Source: Hysterangium stoloniferum (taxonomy: Eukaryota; Basidiomycota; Agaricomycetes; Hysterangiales; Hysterangiaceae). From it: 64,000 nucleotides of DNA. Of this stretch, positions 33,829 to 44,819 are shown piece after piece; position 1 is the first letter of the stretch; every line of letters starts with the position of its first letter. The stretch is from contig WHVD01000031.1 of assembly GCA_015178975.1 (NCBI GenBank), positions 558,001 to 622,000 on the forward strand, written 5' to 3'. Under the pieces are notes generated by a model, which saw only the letters and a list, made by a program, of their open reading frames with translations, made no database searches and was not told the DNA's origin. The translations under genes were made by a program, and so were the position numbers.

Positions 33829-34466
33829 CTAAAATATCATAGCATATCCAGTAATTGAGCTTCTACATCTGCATGTAGATCTAATTCCAGTTAACTGTGA
33901 CAACTCTGAATGCATGAATAAGGTCGCATATCCCAGGTGGACACTTTGCCATTGTAGGTGTTGCAAGTATGGAAGTACAACAAGGTGGCAGCGTGTTCGA
34001 GCTATCTCCACAAAAACAGAGATGTCGAAGATAGCCCGAGAGGCAGCTGTACCATCTTCAATGTAAATAAAATGCCTTATGCGACGCGCGTAATATTGGA
34101 ATCGGGTCCAGGCGGAGGGCAGGACGAGTGCAGAGTACACCCACTGAGGTCACCAAAAAAAGACAACATTCAAGGAAAGTCGAGGATCACCACGTCAGAA
34201 CAATTTAAAAGTATAATATATGGACATACAATATGGAATGCCATCCACCGAGTGAGGTGCATTGGGCCGAGCAAACGGAACAATGCCACTGGCTGCTCAA
34301 TGACCCTCCATAGCTCGTCGAGAGCAGGCTCGAGCCACGCCTTGCAAACGAGTGCACAGGCATAACATGTTTTGATATCCGCACTGTTAAAAATAATGGC
34401 GGTGACATAAGGTATGTTGTGGAGTCTGTGGGGTGTCATCGATGTCATTACGGATATCAATGACAA
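33829..34466 (-). CDS. F-box-like protein, two exons, possibly truncated
   Basis: The N-terminal exon (start 34466) holds the F-box-like core ALVCKAWLEPALDELWRV, found in a very large protein family of mushrooms. F-box proteins bind Skp1 and present substrates to SCF ubiquitin ligases. An intron seems to run from about 34.25 to 34.14 kb. The second exon reads SAWTRFQYYARRIRHFIYI and onward to the stop near 33.83 kb. Family members normally run to 400-600 residues with leucine-rich repeats, so this copy is short. It pairs with the inverted partial copy at 33290-33775. Function is inferred from family only. Confidence 0.55.
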
Positions 34467-34859
34467 GACAAACTCGCCCTTTTACCTTTTTCGGAAAAGC
34501 CTCCGGCCAGTCAATAGGTATTCCAACAATAAAATTGCGTTGGTGACGACTTTGAAGTAGATGGGTATAGCTTTGAAAAATCTACTTGAAAACTAATCTA
34601 ACGACAAAAGTCAATAAGAAATGGTAAAATCTACAAGAACCTGAAGTGTTATATCAAGAATTCGATGTCGCATTCACACTTTGGCGTCATCTCGGAGATG
34701 AACCCATGGCAGCATTGTTGGATAAGAAATATCGTGGTCAGGACTCACGGAATGTTTTTGGGGCACACCTAGTTCAGACTGCAGAAATGTCATGCATTAG
34801 TGTTCGAGTAATTTTTGCTGCCTCGAATAAAAAAATAAAAATCAAATTGGCATATGTAA
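34467..34859. other. No gene seen
   Basis: Intergenic DNA between the F-box remnant and the hypothetical gene on the minus strand. A 74-residue plus-strand frame at 34646-34870 has no recognisable features. Confidence 0.4.
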
Positions 34860-35495
34860 TTACTTCCTAAATCTCGTCATTTTCCTCCACCATGACGTCG
34901 CCTCCTCCATAGTCTCCGTCTCCTGCGGCGGTTGTTTCTCCCCTTCGCTTCCCTCCGACTCCGCGTTCCTAGTGTTTTCTGGCCGACTAAACTCCCACAG
35001 GTCACCATAACCCTTTGGCAAAGGTTCCGCGACACGGCTTCCCTCGGCACCTGATCCTTTCATACCCACTTCTCGGTGTTCTCGGTCGTCTGCCCCATCA
35101 TAATCCCGCCACACGTCGGTGGAATCCCTTTCTCCCCTTTCCTTTCGACTCGATACTTCCGCGGCGCCAGCTTGTCGCACTGCGAGGAGCATGCGTTCGC
35201 GTTTCGAGAGTGTAGGCTGCTTTGGTGCAAGTGCGGGTTTTGGTCTTTGCCGCGGGGTCGATGTGCCCGCGTTTTCATGGGGAGCTGTGGATAATGGCGT
35301 ATCGCTGGGTGGTGGTTGTGATGCGGGTGTAGATTCGCGCGCATGTGTATGTATAGGTGTAGATGTAGTCAATGGCTCAGAAGTTGAAGCGTCCATATGG
35401 GATGATTCGGGGGATACGTGTGATGATGATGACAATATGTTTGATGTTTTGAGAGTGCCAGCCAAGACGCGTTCCGCACCACCCTGCTGCGACAT
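34860..35495 (-). CDS. Hypothetical low-complexity protein
   Basis: A continuous minus-strand frame of about 211 residues starts at an ATG at 35495 (MSQQGGAERVLAG) and ends WWRKMTRFRK. It is rich in Ser, Thr and Pro in the first half, with a charged second half and no membrane helix. A basic helix (TLSKRERMLLAVRQAGAAEV) sits in the middle. I do not recognise a family. It may be the last exon of the gene remains at 35.5-36.6 kb on the same strand. Confidence 0.45.
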   Translation of the reverse strand: MSQQGGAERVLAGTLKTSNILSSSSHVSPESSHMDASTSEPLTTSTPIHTHARESTPASQPPPSDTPLSTAPHENAGTSTPRQRPKPALAPKQPTLSKRERMLLAVRQAGAAEVSSRKERGERDSTDVWRDYDGADDREHREVGMKGSGAEGSRVAEPLPKGYGDLWEFSRPENTRNAESEGSEGEKQPPQETETMEEATSWWRKMTRFRK

Positions 35496-35499
35496 CTCC

Positions 35500-36577
35500 A
35501 CACATCATCAGCACGTGAACCCGAACCAGACTCAACCGCATCCTGCTTTGAGGAAACACTAAGGTCCCTCCTGTTTTTGGCCGGTAGCATGCATCCCCGA
35601 CCAACGCGCGACCAGCTGTTATAGCGGCGATGCAGAGCCCTTAGAAACGTCCTTGATCCCTCCATAGCTCCGTCCAAAAGTAAAAATTTCTCCTGCTAGT
35701 TCTCTGGTGCGCCTGGCATGAGGAGTCCGGTAGGTGGTTTGACTGATGCTGTGGCTGTTTGTGTGGTGACCCGTTTAGATATGCCTAGTGCACAGCAGGC
35801 GTGAAAGACGGACATATGCTTCAAAAACCGCGCAAAGAAAGGTAACAACGCGTAGCTACACACCTGCGTGCCAATCTTAACATCTATGACCTTAACCTCC
35901 TTCGGAAACGGCGGTATCTCCTGCTTCGCCGCCTATCGTACCGCGCCTTCATGCAAGTAATTCTCTCTGTTACCCGCATCGAGGTACTCCTGAGAGTATC
36001 ACGTATAAACACTCCTCCTAATAAAGTCGCATCGACTTCGGGGTCTGGCACCTGGATGACTTTGCCTTCTCGGGGAATGGCTGCCACGTCTGCGCAAAAG
36101 CTACGTGGATGTAGCCTACGTACGTTCCTTTTACGTCCGAGTCCTATGCGGCAAGTGCAAAAGAAACCGTCATTAGCTATGTAGCCCGACAGAGCATCCA
36201 GCGAAAGCGACAATACTGACCCTGGGAGCCGTAAAATCGAGAACCCTCCCAAAGTGTTTCTCGATCTGCCCAACAATAGCAAACAGATCAACCATACTAC
36301 CAATGCTGTCCCAAACCCTGATAAACATGGCTCGCGAACGCACAACAGGTACTTCTGCAACATTTGCTGGAGATGTCCGCGTCCGAGGTGCTTTGGACTG
36401 TTTCTTAGTTACGGTGACTTCTGCTGGAGATAATTCTTTTGGTATGTTGCTAAGTGAATCGGCCGCTGCCTTATGAGAACTTGACTGCCTCGAAGCATGG
36501 AAGATTAGCGGGATTTGTGATTTTCGTGCAGGCAGGATCACGTGATCCAGCACTGACTTAAGACTGGCGATCACCAC
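35500..36577 (-). pseudogene. Conserved hypothetical multi-exon gene, probably decayed
   Basis: The first exon (about 36577-36220) includes MFIRVWDSIGSMVDLFAIVG. A donor near 36.22 kb and an acceptor near 36.14 kb join it to a second coding stretch. In that stretch YVGYIHVAFAQ (about 36.11 kb) and AAIPREGKVIQVPDPEVDA (about 36.08 kb) are in different frames, so there is an indel near 36.09 kb or an error. A short exon KQEIPPFPKEVKVIDVKIGTQ follows between splice sites at about 35.94 and 35.87 kb. The Arg/Ser-rich first residues could be a mitochondrial leader. No ATG is visible at the start of the first exon. Function is unknown. Confidence 0.4.
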
Positions 36578-37127
36578 GTGTTGGTTACCTGTGACTGGCT
36601 GATTCTGAATAGACTCTCTCCTTGTCTTTATCTACTTTGGCACTGCGCCCGTGAAACACCCTACTCACACCTGACTTCTGGATTGTGGTGGCGTAGCCTA
36701 GGTGAGAGGAGGGATGTGTCTGAACTGAACACGTTAGGAACGCCTTGGCCAAACAGCCAATCCTTCCTTCCCACTTCAAGGAGCATACCTTCGTGACTTC
36801 GTTGGAAAACGAGGCCAGTATTGAAAAGTTCACAACTGAACATTTGGAATATGGATCCGGGTGGCCTTTATTATGAGAAAGTCAGTACCATCATGGCTAT
36901 TCCCAAGGCACCTAGAACTGAATGTGTTGGGATATTATTATCATGAGGTACGGGTTGACCAAGCCAGGATCGGACTGTACCCTGAGTGTCTGCCTAAAAC
37001 TGTGTGGATGGGGTTATTCTGCAAGGTCACGAATTTCGCCCTGTTCAAACGTTTTACTTCAAATCATTTTTATTTCTAGTATCACACTTGTACTGGTAAA
37101 ATACGGTATTGTAACGTTACACGTAGA
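36578..37127. other. No gene seen; orphan repeat end
   Basis: Only short unrecognised frames. The phrase GGGTGGCCTTTATTATGAG at about 36859 resembles the terminal repeat of the element at 38768-39469. Confidence 0.35.
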
Positions 37128-37661
37128 TCAAAACATAGGCACGCCTTCCCTCCACTGCTCCATACGCTGAGAGTTCTCTTGTACCTTCCTGTCATGGCGT
37201 TCTCTCGCAGCCTGTGAATTTCCCCAAACGAACAACACCACGTCGTCCTCATCCCATATTGCCTGGCCCTCCGAATCCAGCAATTTTTCTCCAGTTGCAG
37301 GTCCAGTAGTTGAAGGTCCAGCAGTGGCATTCCCAGCACCAGAAACATCGGCAGCCCCGGCCGCGTCACGCTTGCTAATTGCCGTCTTTCTATCGTGAGT
37401 AGTCCTCGACGGTCCCGATGGTGCTGGGACAGGCACGGGTGGGCGAGGAGGCTGGGCGAGCTTCCGAAGGGTCTCTGTGCCATTGCCCCACCATTTGACT
37501 GCTGCAGCACCATAATTGTAGTGCAGCAACAAGTCAGATGGTTTTGCTTTCCTGGTACCTTTCTTGAAAGTGGCGTCTCTATTGTCCGGGAGCATTGCTT
37601 TTGTGGCCGGGTCCGGGTTTAGCCATTGCAGCGTATATCGGCTATTTTTCGGATGTGACAC
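37128..37661 (-). CDS. Hypothetical protein, likely multi-copy basidiomycete family
   Basis: A 177-residue minus-strand frame contains YTLQWLNPDPATKAMLPDN, SDLLLHYNYGAAAVKWWGNG and a C-terminal DEDDVVLFVWGNSQAARERH segment. These blocks resemble a short, repeatedly duplicated hypothetical protein of mushrooms whose role is not known to me. The central part is low-complexity Pro/Ala/Gly. The frame has no ATG where the conserved part begins (GTG at 37661); an ATG about 18 bases upstream is in another frame. It may therefore be a pseudogene or need an upstream exon. Confidence 0.45.
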   Translation of the reverse strand: MSHPKNSRYTLQWLNPDPATKAMLPDNRDATFKKGTRKAKPSDLLLHYNYGAAAVKWWGNGTETLRKLAQPPRPPVPVPAPSGPSRTTHDRKTAISKRDAAGAADVSGAGNATAGPSTTGPATGEKLLDSEGQAIWDEDDVVLFVWGNSQAARERHDRKVQENSQRMEQWREGVPMF

Positions 37662-38142
37662 TTGTCGCCATATGGGAGCGTTTGTTGCGGGGGGATGTCC
37701 TTGGTGTTACGATAGCGGTTGGGAGTCTTGAGAATATAGGTGAGGTTGAGATGAAACAATGACAAAGAGGTGCGAAACAATAACAGAAGTCGACAAATAT
37801 GACAAACCCTCAGGATGGCTATGCGGCGTGAATCAAATATGTTGTGAATCATAGAATTTGCGAACACGCCGTTGCGACTATCATTAATGTCGTCGAGATC
37901 TTCCACATCCTCACTGTAGTTTGGTCGATTGCCTACGATAAGCCGAAACCACTGAAATAGCCGAAGGGAGACGGTCAGATGTCTTCCAAGCACAAGATTG
38001 TCGAATTTACTTCGGAACCTTGAACGTACTTGTATCCATAATATAATAGTAGATCCACCCATTGTCCAGATCTCCATTAGTACTAACCCTATCACCGTCA
38101 GATTCGAGCGCCAGAAACCTTTCAACACCAAAGATAGACCAT
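37662..38142 (-). other. Unassigned stretch with weak minus-strand frame
   Basis: A 175-residue minus-strand frame (37619-38146) has hydrophobic segments but no recognisable family, and it overlaps the gene fragment to the left. I treat it as unassigned. Confidence 0.2.
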
Positions 38143-38321
38143 CCAAGGTAGCGAAGATACTTCTGAGGTTTCAAACACAAAGATTCAATGTGTCTAACGG
38201 TATTTGCAGATAAAATGGTGAGTCTTCATCTTCCAGAAGACTCACCCTTTTATCTGCAAATACTGTTAAACACCATTGAATCTTTGTGTTTAAAACCCCA
38301 GAAGTATCTTTGCTACCTTGG
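38143..38321. repeat. Long near-perfect palindrome
   Basis: Arms of about 85 bases (38143 to about 38228, and about 38237 to 38321) mirror each other around ATCTTCCA at about 38232. Outer ends read CCAAGGTAGC and GCTACCTTGG. Only scattered mismatches are seen. It could extrude as a cruciform or be transcribed into a hairpin. Confidence 0.88.
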
Positions 38322-38767
38322 AATGTCAACATGCCACCAAGGCTAGCCAATCAACAAAAAAGCAAAGAAGATGAGCATACAGGCAACACCTACATTCTCA
38401 GCAATCAGAGTTGCTGGATACCACTTGTTCACATTAATCCAAGAATTAGTTGGATTACCCAAAGAATCAGTCTTGCCAAGGGAGTGAATAATGTGTGACA
38501 CGTCAGTGATTGGCTTCGTGATGAGGGCAAGTGGGGTGGTATGGAAATGACTGCTGAAAAAATGTCGTCAGCTTGTGAAACAGAGAAGGGGCCCAACATG
38601 TGATTAAAATTCATCCAATGGGGGAATTATGAATTGTATCAAAAATGAGGGACAAGCTTGCATCATGCAGAGCTAATCCCCAAGCCGCCAAACGTAGGAC
38701 ATGGGAAAGTGTGATATAAAATTAATTGTAGGAAAACAACTCTGTTGGCAGAGTAGACGAGGAACCT
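38322..38767. other. No gene seen
   Basis: Intergenic DNA with only chance frames between the palindrome and the MULE-like element. Confidence 0.4.
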
Positions 38768-39469
38768 GGGTGGCCTTATTTCCCCCATACGAAGGCTTTG
38801 CCGAAAGACCGGTTCCTGATGGCACTGATGATCAAATGTTAGGTTGCCGGGACGCGTCGCTGTGTATAGCATATTCTCACCGCTCAGGAATAGGACGAAA
38901 ATATAAAGAAAAAGGTATTTTTTTAAAGTTCAGTTTATACTTAAACTAGTTTACAGATCATCATCGGAACCAAAGGCTGTGATGAAGAAGATCGTGGCGA
39001 AATTTTACATGATGTCCAACAAGCAGTATCCCTTCTGGCGGAAACCCCCGAAGCCTTTGAAGAGTGATGGACAGAGATCCAAGGGGCATGGGAAGAACAG
39101 AAGGTCTGGCTCAAATATATTGCAAATAAATGGATCTCACATAGGGAGCGTTGGTGTCGTGCTTGGCGCAAAGTCAGTCCTCTTTATTTTCATCCAATCA
39201 CATGTTGCTAATTATTTTCCTTCTGGCATGCACATAGATACCAACAATTTTATTGAAAGTTGACATTCCAATCTCAGGCACAATTTATTTCATGCATTAG
39301 TGCAAGAAATTTTACATCTTCTGTACTAAATGCTTGGGAAAACACAAGAAATACGAAGCTTTGATTATTTAATCTTATATTGATCGAATCAGCAGTCCGG
39401 TGAATTTCTTTGTAGCGGCAATCCCCTGAAATTGATCGGCCAATTCGTATGGGGGAAATCAGGCCACCC
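38768..39469 (+). mobile_element. MULE-like non-autonomous DNA element
   Basis: A 702-bp unit is bounded by 26-bp inverted repeats starting GGGTGGCC (38768-38793 and 39444-39469). Inside, plus-strand fragments read EILHDVQQAVSLLAETPEAF, WISHRERWCRAWRK and, after an apparent intron, DTNNFIES. These blocks belong to the C-terminal part of MULE-type transposases of mushrooms (the DTNN-ES-W region). A frameshift separates the first two. No target duplication could be found. Single copies of the terminal repeat occur at about 36859 and 61974. Confidence 0.6.
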
Positions 39470-40102
39470 CCAAATCTTAACACTACAATGACGTCCGAGG
39501 ACAGCGAAGACATCACGTGTTCAGCAAGAAAACGCCCCGGTGATAGGCCAGTAACACCGATACGCGTCAATTACAACGCACTTCGCTGCAGTAACTTTCG
39601 GTGCATTGTGCCATCGTCGTCCGAAGTACCACCAAATTCGTTATTCAGAAGATCATATCGTATTCAGACTTTGCCGCTTGCTCAGGTTCAACCGCTTGAA
39701 GTATTTTGTTTACCAATTCAGTGGGTGCCTTCCCCATTGATTTCAAGCGACTTCGGAACTGCTGAATGTTAATCTCCTATATTGAAATTCACCTGGGGAA
39801 CCGTCACCGTGGCGCCTATCGAAATCGTTTGCCCAAAGAATAGAGAAGGCATCTCCACGTCCATATGTTGGCGGAACCGTGTCACTATATCCTGTTTCTT
39901 CATCATATACTCGCCATGTAACTTATATATTTTCTTTATAAATAACTTGCTGTTATGGGGAAGGCCAAGGGTTGAATTGTCTCGAATTTCTACTTCTGCC
40001 TATTACACACGCGGGTATGCATGAGAACTTCTACGGACGGGTCAGCATCTCTGATTGCTTTACTTATAGTCTTCAAACTTCATCACATCCTGTCGTTGCG
40101 CT
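39470..40102. other. Upstream region of the sugar transporter; no gene seen
   Basis: Short unrecognised frames on both strands. This stretch presumably holds the transporter promoter. An AT-rich stretch (TATATATTTTCTTTATAAATAA) lies at about 39.92 kb, roughly 180 bases before the start codon. Confidence 0.4.
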
Positions 40103-43100
40103 ATGGACAGATTCTTGTCAACCCCGTCTCCAGAAAACAAAAGTTCCAGCCACGAAGAACTGCCAGATCCTGCCCCACCGCACAACGCTGCCCTTGTACA
40201 GGGGCACTGCATTCATCCAGAACACACAATACGGACAGTGGAGGCTCCTAGCCGTGCGTTGTTGAACTCTACGCTGGACTGTCTGCATATAAACAACTAT
40301 GATGTTGTGATTGCAGGCAAACTCAACCCACTGTCGAAACACAGCATTATTCTGTACGCAGTGATAGTTATGACCGCTCTATGTTCTTTCAGGTGTGTGG
40401 TTGCTCGCCCAACCGCAATCTTGCTGACTATTTCTCAGCGGGGGATATGACATAAGGTTTGTGCTGTCAATGGGGTACCAATAGGCAATCTAACCTGCAG
40501 CCTGCGTACCAAGCGTGATGACTGGTGAGGGATTTCTGCTACTGTAACCTTTGACCTAAGAACGACCCTTCGTTCTCTAGGCCTGATTGGGATGCAACCG
40601 TAAATGGACCCTGCTTGCTGTAAACCTTATCATGATCGTTTTCACTTAGATTCAGGGATGCATTTAACCCCAGCAATTCCGCCAAGGCAACAGGACTACT
40701 GTTCTCCATTTACCCCTTGGGTCAATTGCCAGGGTCACTCGCTGCCTCTGCAATATGCGACAGGTGGGGACGCCGCTCAGCGATGTTTGTAGGTAGGTCA
40801 TGTTCATGTCATATTCATATCTATTCCCTTTTTTTCGGAATGCCCAACTCGGACCTCATCAGGGAGCATTATGGTCATTATCGCAACGGCGATTTTGACC
40901 ACTTCAGACACACTGGGCCAATTCCTCGCCGGACGATTTTTGCTTGGGGCAGGTGTCTCCTTTACAGATATCGCGGCACCGACGTACTGCATTGAGATAG
41001 CCCCTTCTCAGGTGAACTCGATCATTTCATTTTTGTCGTGCCTTTTGCTGATGGTCATACTAGTGGAAAGGAAGAATGACGGGTTTCTACAATATGTAAG
41101 TCACCTTGTCGTAGAAATACGCACTTCCCTTACTCTGGTCACCTGGGAGTGGTGGCATTGTCGGATACATCGTTGCTGCCTCAGTGGTGAGATATCATAC
41201 TTCAATTTCAGGCAAGGATACTCAGCTTCCACCCAGGTTTGGGGCACATCAATCATTCAGACCAATTGGTCATGGAGGATTCCGCTCATTATCCAGGTGA
41301 GTATTTTCCACAGACTCCAAGTCTCGAGCAGACGTGACATTCCCTTAGATCATCCCTGCCTTTATCGTGGCGATCTCGGTGTGGTTCTGTGTACGTCATT
41401 CGAAACAGGCGTACATCTTTCATCTCAACTGAACAAATACAATGAAAATTAGCCGGAAAGCCCACGGTCAGTGACGCGTTCTCAGTCATGATAACATGCT
41501 GAACGATACTATAGATGGTTGTATATACACGGGAAAGAAGAGCAAGCCTATCAAATTCTTATCCGTTATCACGGTAGGACTATTCTTCACCCTTGTGATA
41601 TACCTTTAGGCTGAGTTCATTTAGGAAATAATGTAAGTGAGATCACTCTGTTAATCCCATACCACTCGGACCGGTCTGATATAGGATCCGAATGATGGAA
41701 TGGTTGCACTCGAGATGTCTGAATTCAGGACTAAGATTAACACCGGTGATGCTCATAAGGTGGGTTGGTTTCACCCTGCCAACTTTCCTGCATGTTCTTA
41801 TCATTGTTCTTGCTATGTCCAGCGATGGTGGGACTTTACACCCCTGTAAATTGCTATTAGATAATGTGCAACTGGCTGCTATACTGATATCACAACATTA
41901 GGTTTAAAACAAGGAATGCACGGTGGCGGTCTCTCATGGTTATCATGATGGCGTTTTTTGGTAAGTTGCAAGGGTGATTATTATCGACGCTTTATTGAGG
42001 ATGTCTGAAGTTCAGTTCAGCGGAGCTGGATTAGGTATGTTGCTGCCTACGATGAACTTGATGGCTCTTTAGTTTTCCCAAAGGGGCATATAGTCTACAA
42101 GTACGTCGTTAATTAATCATTTATCGCGACGTATATCTGGTCCGAACTATTTCGTAAACTTAGATCTATCAAGCTGCGGGATTTAACTGTACTCCCCCTT
42201 TTTATCCATCATTATTCCGTATGTTGATCAGTTAACAGTGAGATTGCAATTCGCGATGAACATGATTTCCACTTGCATCGCTTGCCTTGCAGGATCAATA
42301 TCCGCTGCTGTCTCGGGTGAGTCCATGAAAGAGACAGGTCACGCTGACCTCACATTCTCACCAATACGGGATAGATAAACTACCAAGGAGAACATGTAGG
42401 ACTATTATGGACATAAAACACACACCGGATACTAAGATATAAGTAGTGCTCGTTTATGGAACTATAGGGTCGGCCATATGTCTCGCCCTGAATGCGGGTT
42501 TTAGCGCGAAATGGGCCTCATGTACGTGTCACTCTTATCCCACATTATCTATATACTAATGTCAAGAGCAATGTTCCTTCCAGACGGCAATGGGCCTAAG
42601 GATTTACGAGGTAATTTGTTCCCCTTGCCTCCAGAAACACACATTTGACATTAGGTCTGACCTGTACAGTTGGAATTGCGGCTGTATCTGCCTTCTTCCT
42701 CTTTTCAGTATGTAACCCCATCCGAATGAAAATCATACATTAATATTAATTTTGGTGAAATAGGCTGTCTATACATTTGTTTATGGTCCCTTGCGTGAAT
42801 CACGAACTTTAATGAACCTCCCAATGCAATTTAATAACCTCCGTTGTCGTAGAATCACTATATTGTGTGGAATGTTTGGAATCAACTGCTCGTGCAAAGG
42901 GCATGACTCTGAAGGTAGCGCAAATGACCTTGCTTTCTTACCCCTCCGAGACGCCATCTTATCACTTCATCGATGTAGACAGTTGTCATCGACATTGGGA
43001 GCTTCATTAGCCTATATGCTATTCCCGTTGGTTTTGAAAACCTGCAGGTCAGCAAGTAACATTGTTTATCAGCTGATTATATAACCTGATCTTCAACATA

Positions 43101-43433
43101 GTGGCGCTTTATTGTAAGATATTCATCTGATATGTCCGTACATTACTGAGGAGTAAGTAGTTAGTATTTGTATTTGTCAATATTACAGAAGCCATACTGT
43201 GGCATTTCCTGTGTGTTGAGACTGTAGGGAGAACACTTGAGGTGAGTGTTATTGGGGGTTAAGTGGGTTGTTTAAATTGACAATTCGATAATAGGAACTC
43301 GATGACATATTCAATGAAAAAAATCCGGTGAAGGCGTCTCAGTTTAAAAGGAAGGTAATTATCTCTTTTAGAACTTCTAACTGTGATATGACCTGGTAAT
43401 GAATGTCTGTAGGTTACTGTTAGTGAGAGGTAA
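40103..43433 (+). CDS. MFS sugar transporter (lactose-permease-like), intron-rich
   Basis: The product is a 12-helix major-facilitator sugar:proton symporter of the plasma membrane. Coding blocks follow the family order: KLNPLSKHSIILYAVIVMTA (first helix, about 40.33 kb), LLFSIYPLGQLPGSLAA and CDRWGRRSAMF (40.70-40.79 kb), FLAGRFLLGAGVSFTDIAAP (40.93 kb), WSWRIPLIIQ (41.27 kb), the sugar-transporter block PESPRWLYIHGKEEQAYQI rebuilt across an intron (41.46-41.56 kb), ECLESTARAKGM (42.87 kb) and VETVGRTLEELDDIFNEKNP (43.2-43.33 kb). Introns are many, 25-70 bases long, with GT-AG ends, and some exons are tiny. The start is ATG 40103 and the stop TAA 43431-43433. All splice joints I tested keep frame, so it may be intact, but the exons around 41.6-42.4 kb are less certain. 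Confidence 0.75.
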
Positions 43434-43963
43434 TGGGAGGATCGGCTGTAGTCCGTTGATTCTTACCGATTCATTGTTGCATGTGGCCCTTTAATAATGT
43501 GAAATCAATATTTGAGATGCAATTCCTATGGAGTGATCCCTCTTTTTTCAGACCCCTGGGGGAGATGTCAACCGTTTCGCTTCGTTGACTGCCGTACTAA
43601 CTCTGCTTTCGACCTTTGTTTACGCGTCATCCATGACGAGATGTCACGAGCGTATTCTATGTGCCCAGTGGATTGCACATAGCATACTGGCACTATCGGC
43701 ACAAGTAAATAAGGCAGTACTGGAACGTATCTAGCGGGGTAAAAGATATAGAATCAGTAAATGTACGTGACGTGCAGGTCTCATTTGAGGTATGGATTGG
43801 CAATGAAAGACTCAGCCTGGAGCTGCCTTAGGCTCGCTGATATCTCAGGACGAAACTTTAGAGACGGCCTGGATTGGCCTCGGGTCGCGGCCTGTAGGTG
43901 GTAAAAACCAGTCATGAGCGCCTCTAGAAATTAGTTGTTTACTCTTTATTATGAATACAAATA
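43434..43963. other. No gene seen
   Basis: Intergenic DNA downstream of the transporter. I see no recognisable frame. Confidence 0.4.
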
Positions 43964-44442
43964 CTACCCGTAAAGTTCCTCGTTGTCGTTAAATAACTCA
44001 ACTTCCCAAAATGTCCCGCCGACAGTCAAAACTTCCTGCGGCAAAGTTTTCTCGACCTCGCCGTCACTTTCAATATCTATCATAAATGTGGGAGAAGGAA
44101 TTGGGGGGTGGATGAGCAGATCCTTCTGAATTGCCCATTTGATGACTTGCAGAGTTCCAACGATGTTACCTTTTTTAGACGGTATCGAACAGCGTGTGAG
44201 TGTAATGCAACTAGCTGAAAACGCGCTCTTACCATTATGAGCGAATAGTCAAGGGTATATATTACAATTTGGCTATTTGAAAAAGCAAGGTATGAAATAG
44301 ATAAAATTCTGGTCATGACATTTACACCCCACCATTCCACACTTCCCATAGGGTCCGGAACCACCTCTTCAGTTTGAAACCAGCGATGATACTTGCACAT
44401 CCAACCTGGTGATGTGCTAAGTGATGTGCTAATAATGGTCAT
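43964..44442 (-). pseudogene. hAT transposase C-terminal remnant
   Basis: On the minus strand an exon reads DPMGSVEWWGVN (about 44.33 kb). After a gap comes AGNIVGTLQVIKWAIQKDLL, followed by an acidic tail ending NDNEELYG and stop (43964-43966). The WWG and the NIV-x-LQ-x-KWA blocks belong to the hAT dimerisation domain. The usual block between them (SSERAFS) is not recognisable in the intervening sequence, and the N-terminal two thirds are absent. Domesticated or dead hAT fragments are common; I take it as dead. Confidence 0.55.
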
Positions 44443-44819
44443 ATCGACTTCCTAGAAGCAGCAAGAGAACTAGCACAGGGAATCGTCAAAGTCACATCAA
44501 TAAAATTCGTGATAATAGCAACGACTAATTGGAAGACCTCTCATATATGTTATGACTATCTGAAGTCAACTAGAATATTCCGCTCTGACTAGAAACTTTT
44601 TTCTGGAACAACATCACACAATATGATCAGAAAGAATACCTGAGTTAGGAAGAAAAGTAGCAGTTAATTTTCAAGTCCACAGTAAGAATATTAGGCACCT
44701 CCTTCAAAATCCCCTATACGCACTAATAGACCAAATTGTCTTATGTTGTGGATAGCGTGGCACTATCAAGTTTGGCGGTGGTAAATGTCTATTGAGGACA
44801 ATAGATAATCATTTAATTA
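44443..44819. other. No gene seen
   Basis: AT-rich intergenic DNA between the hAT remnant and the Copia fragments. Confidence 0.4.
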
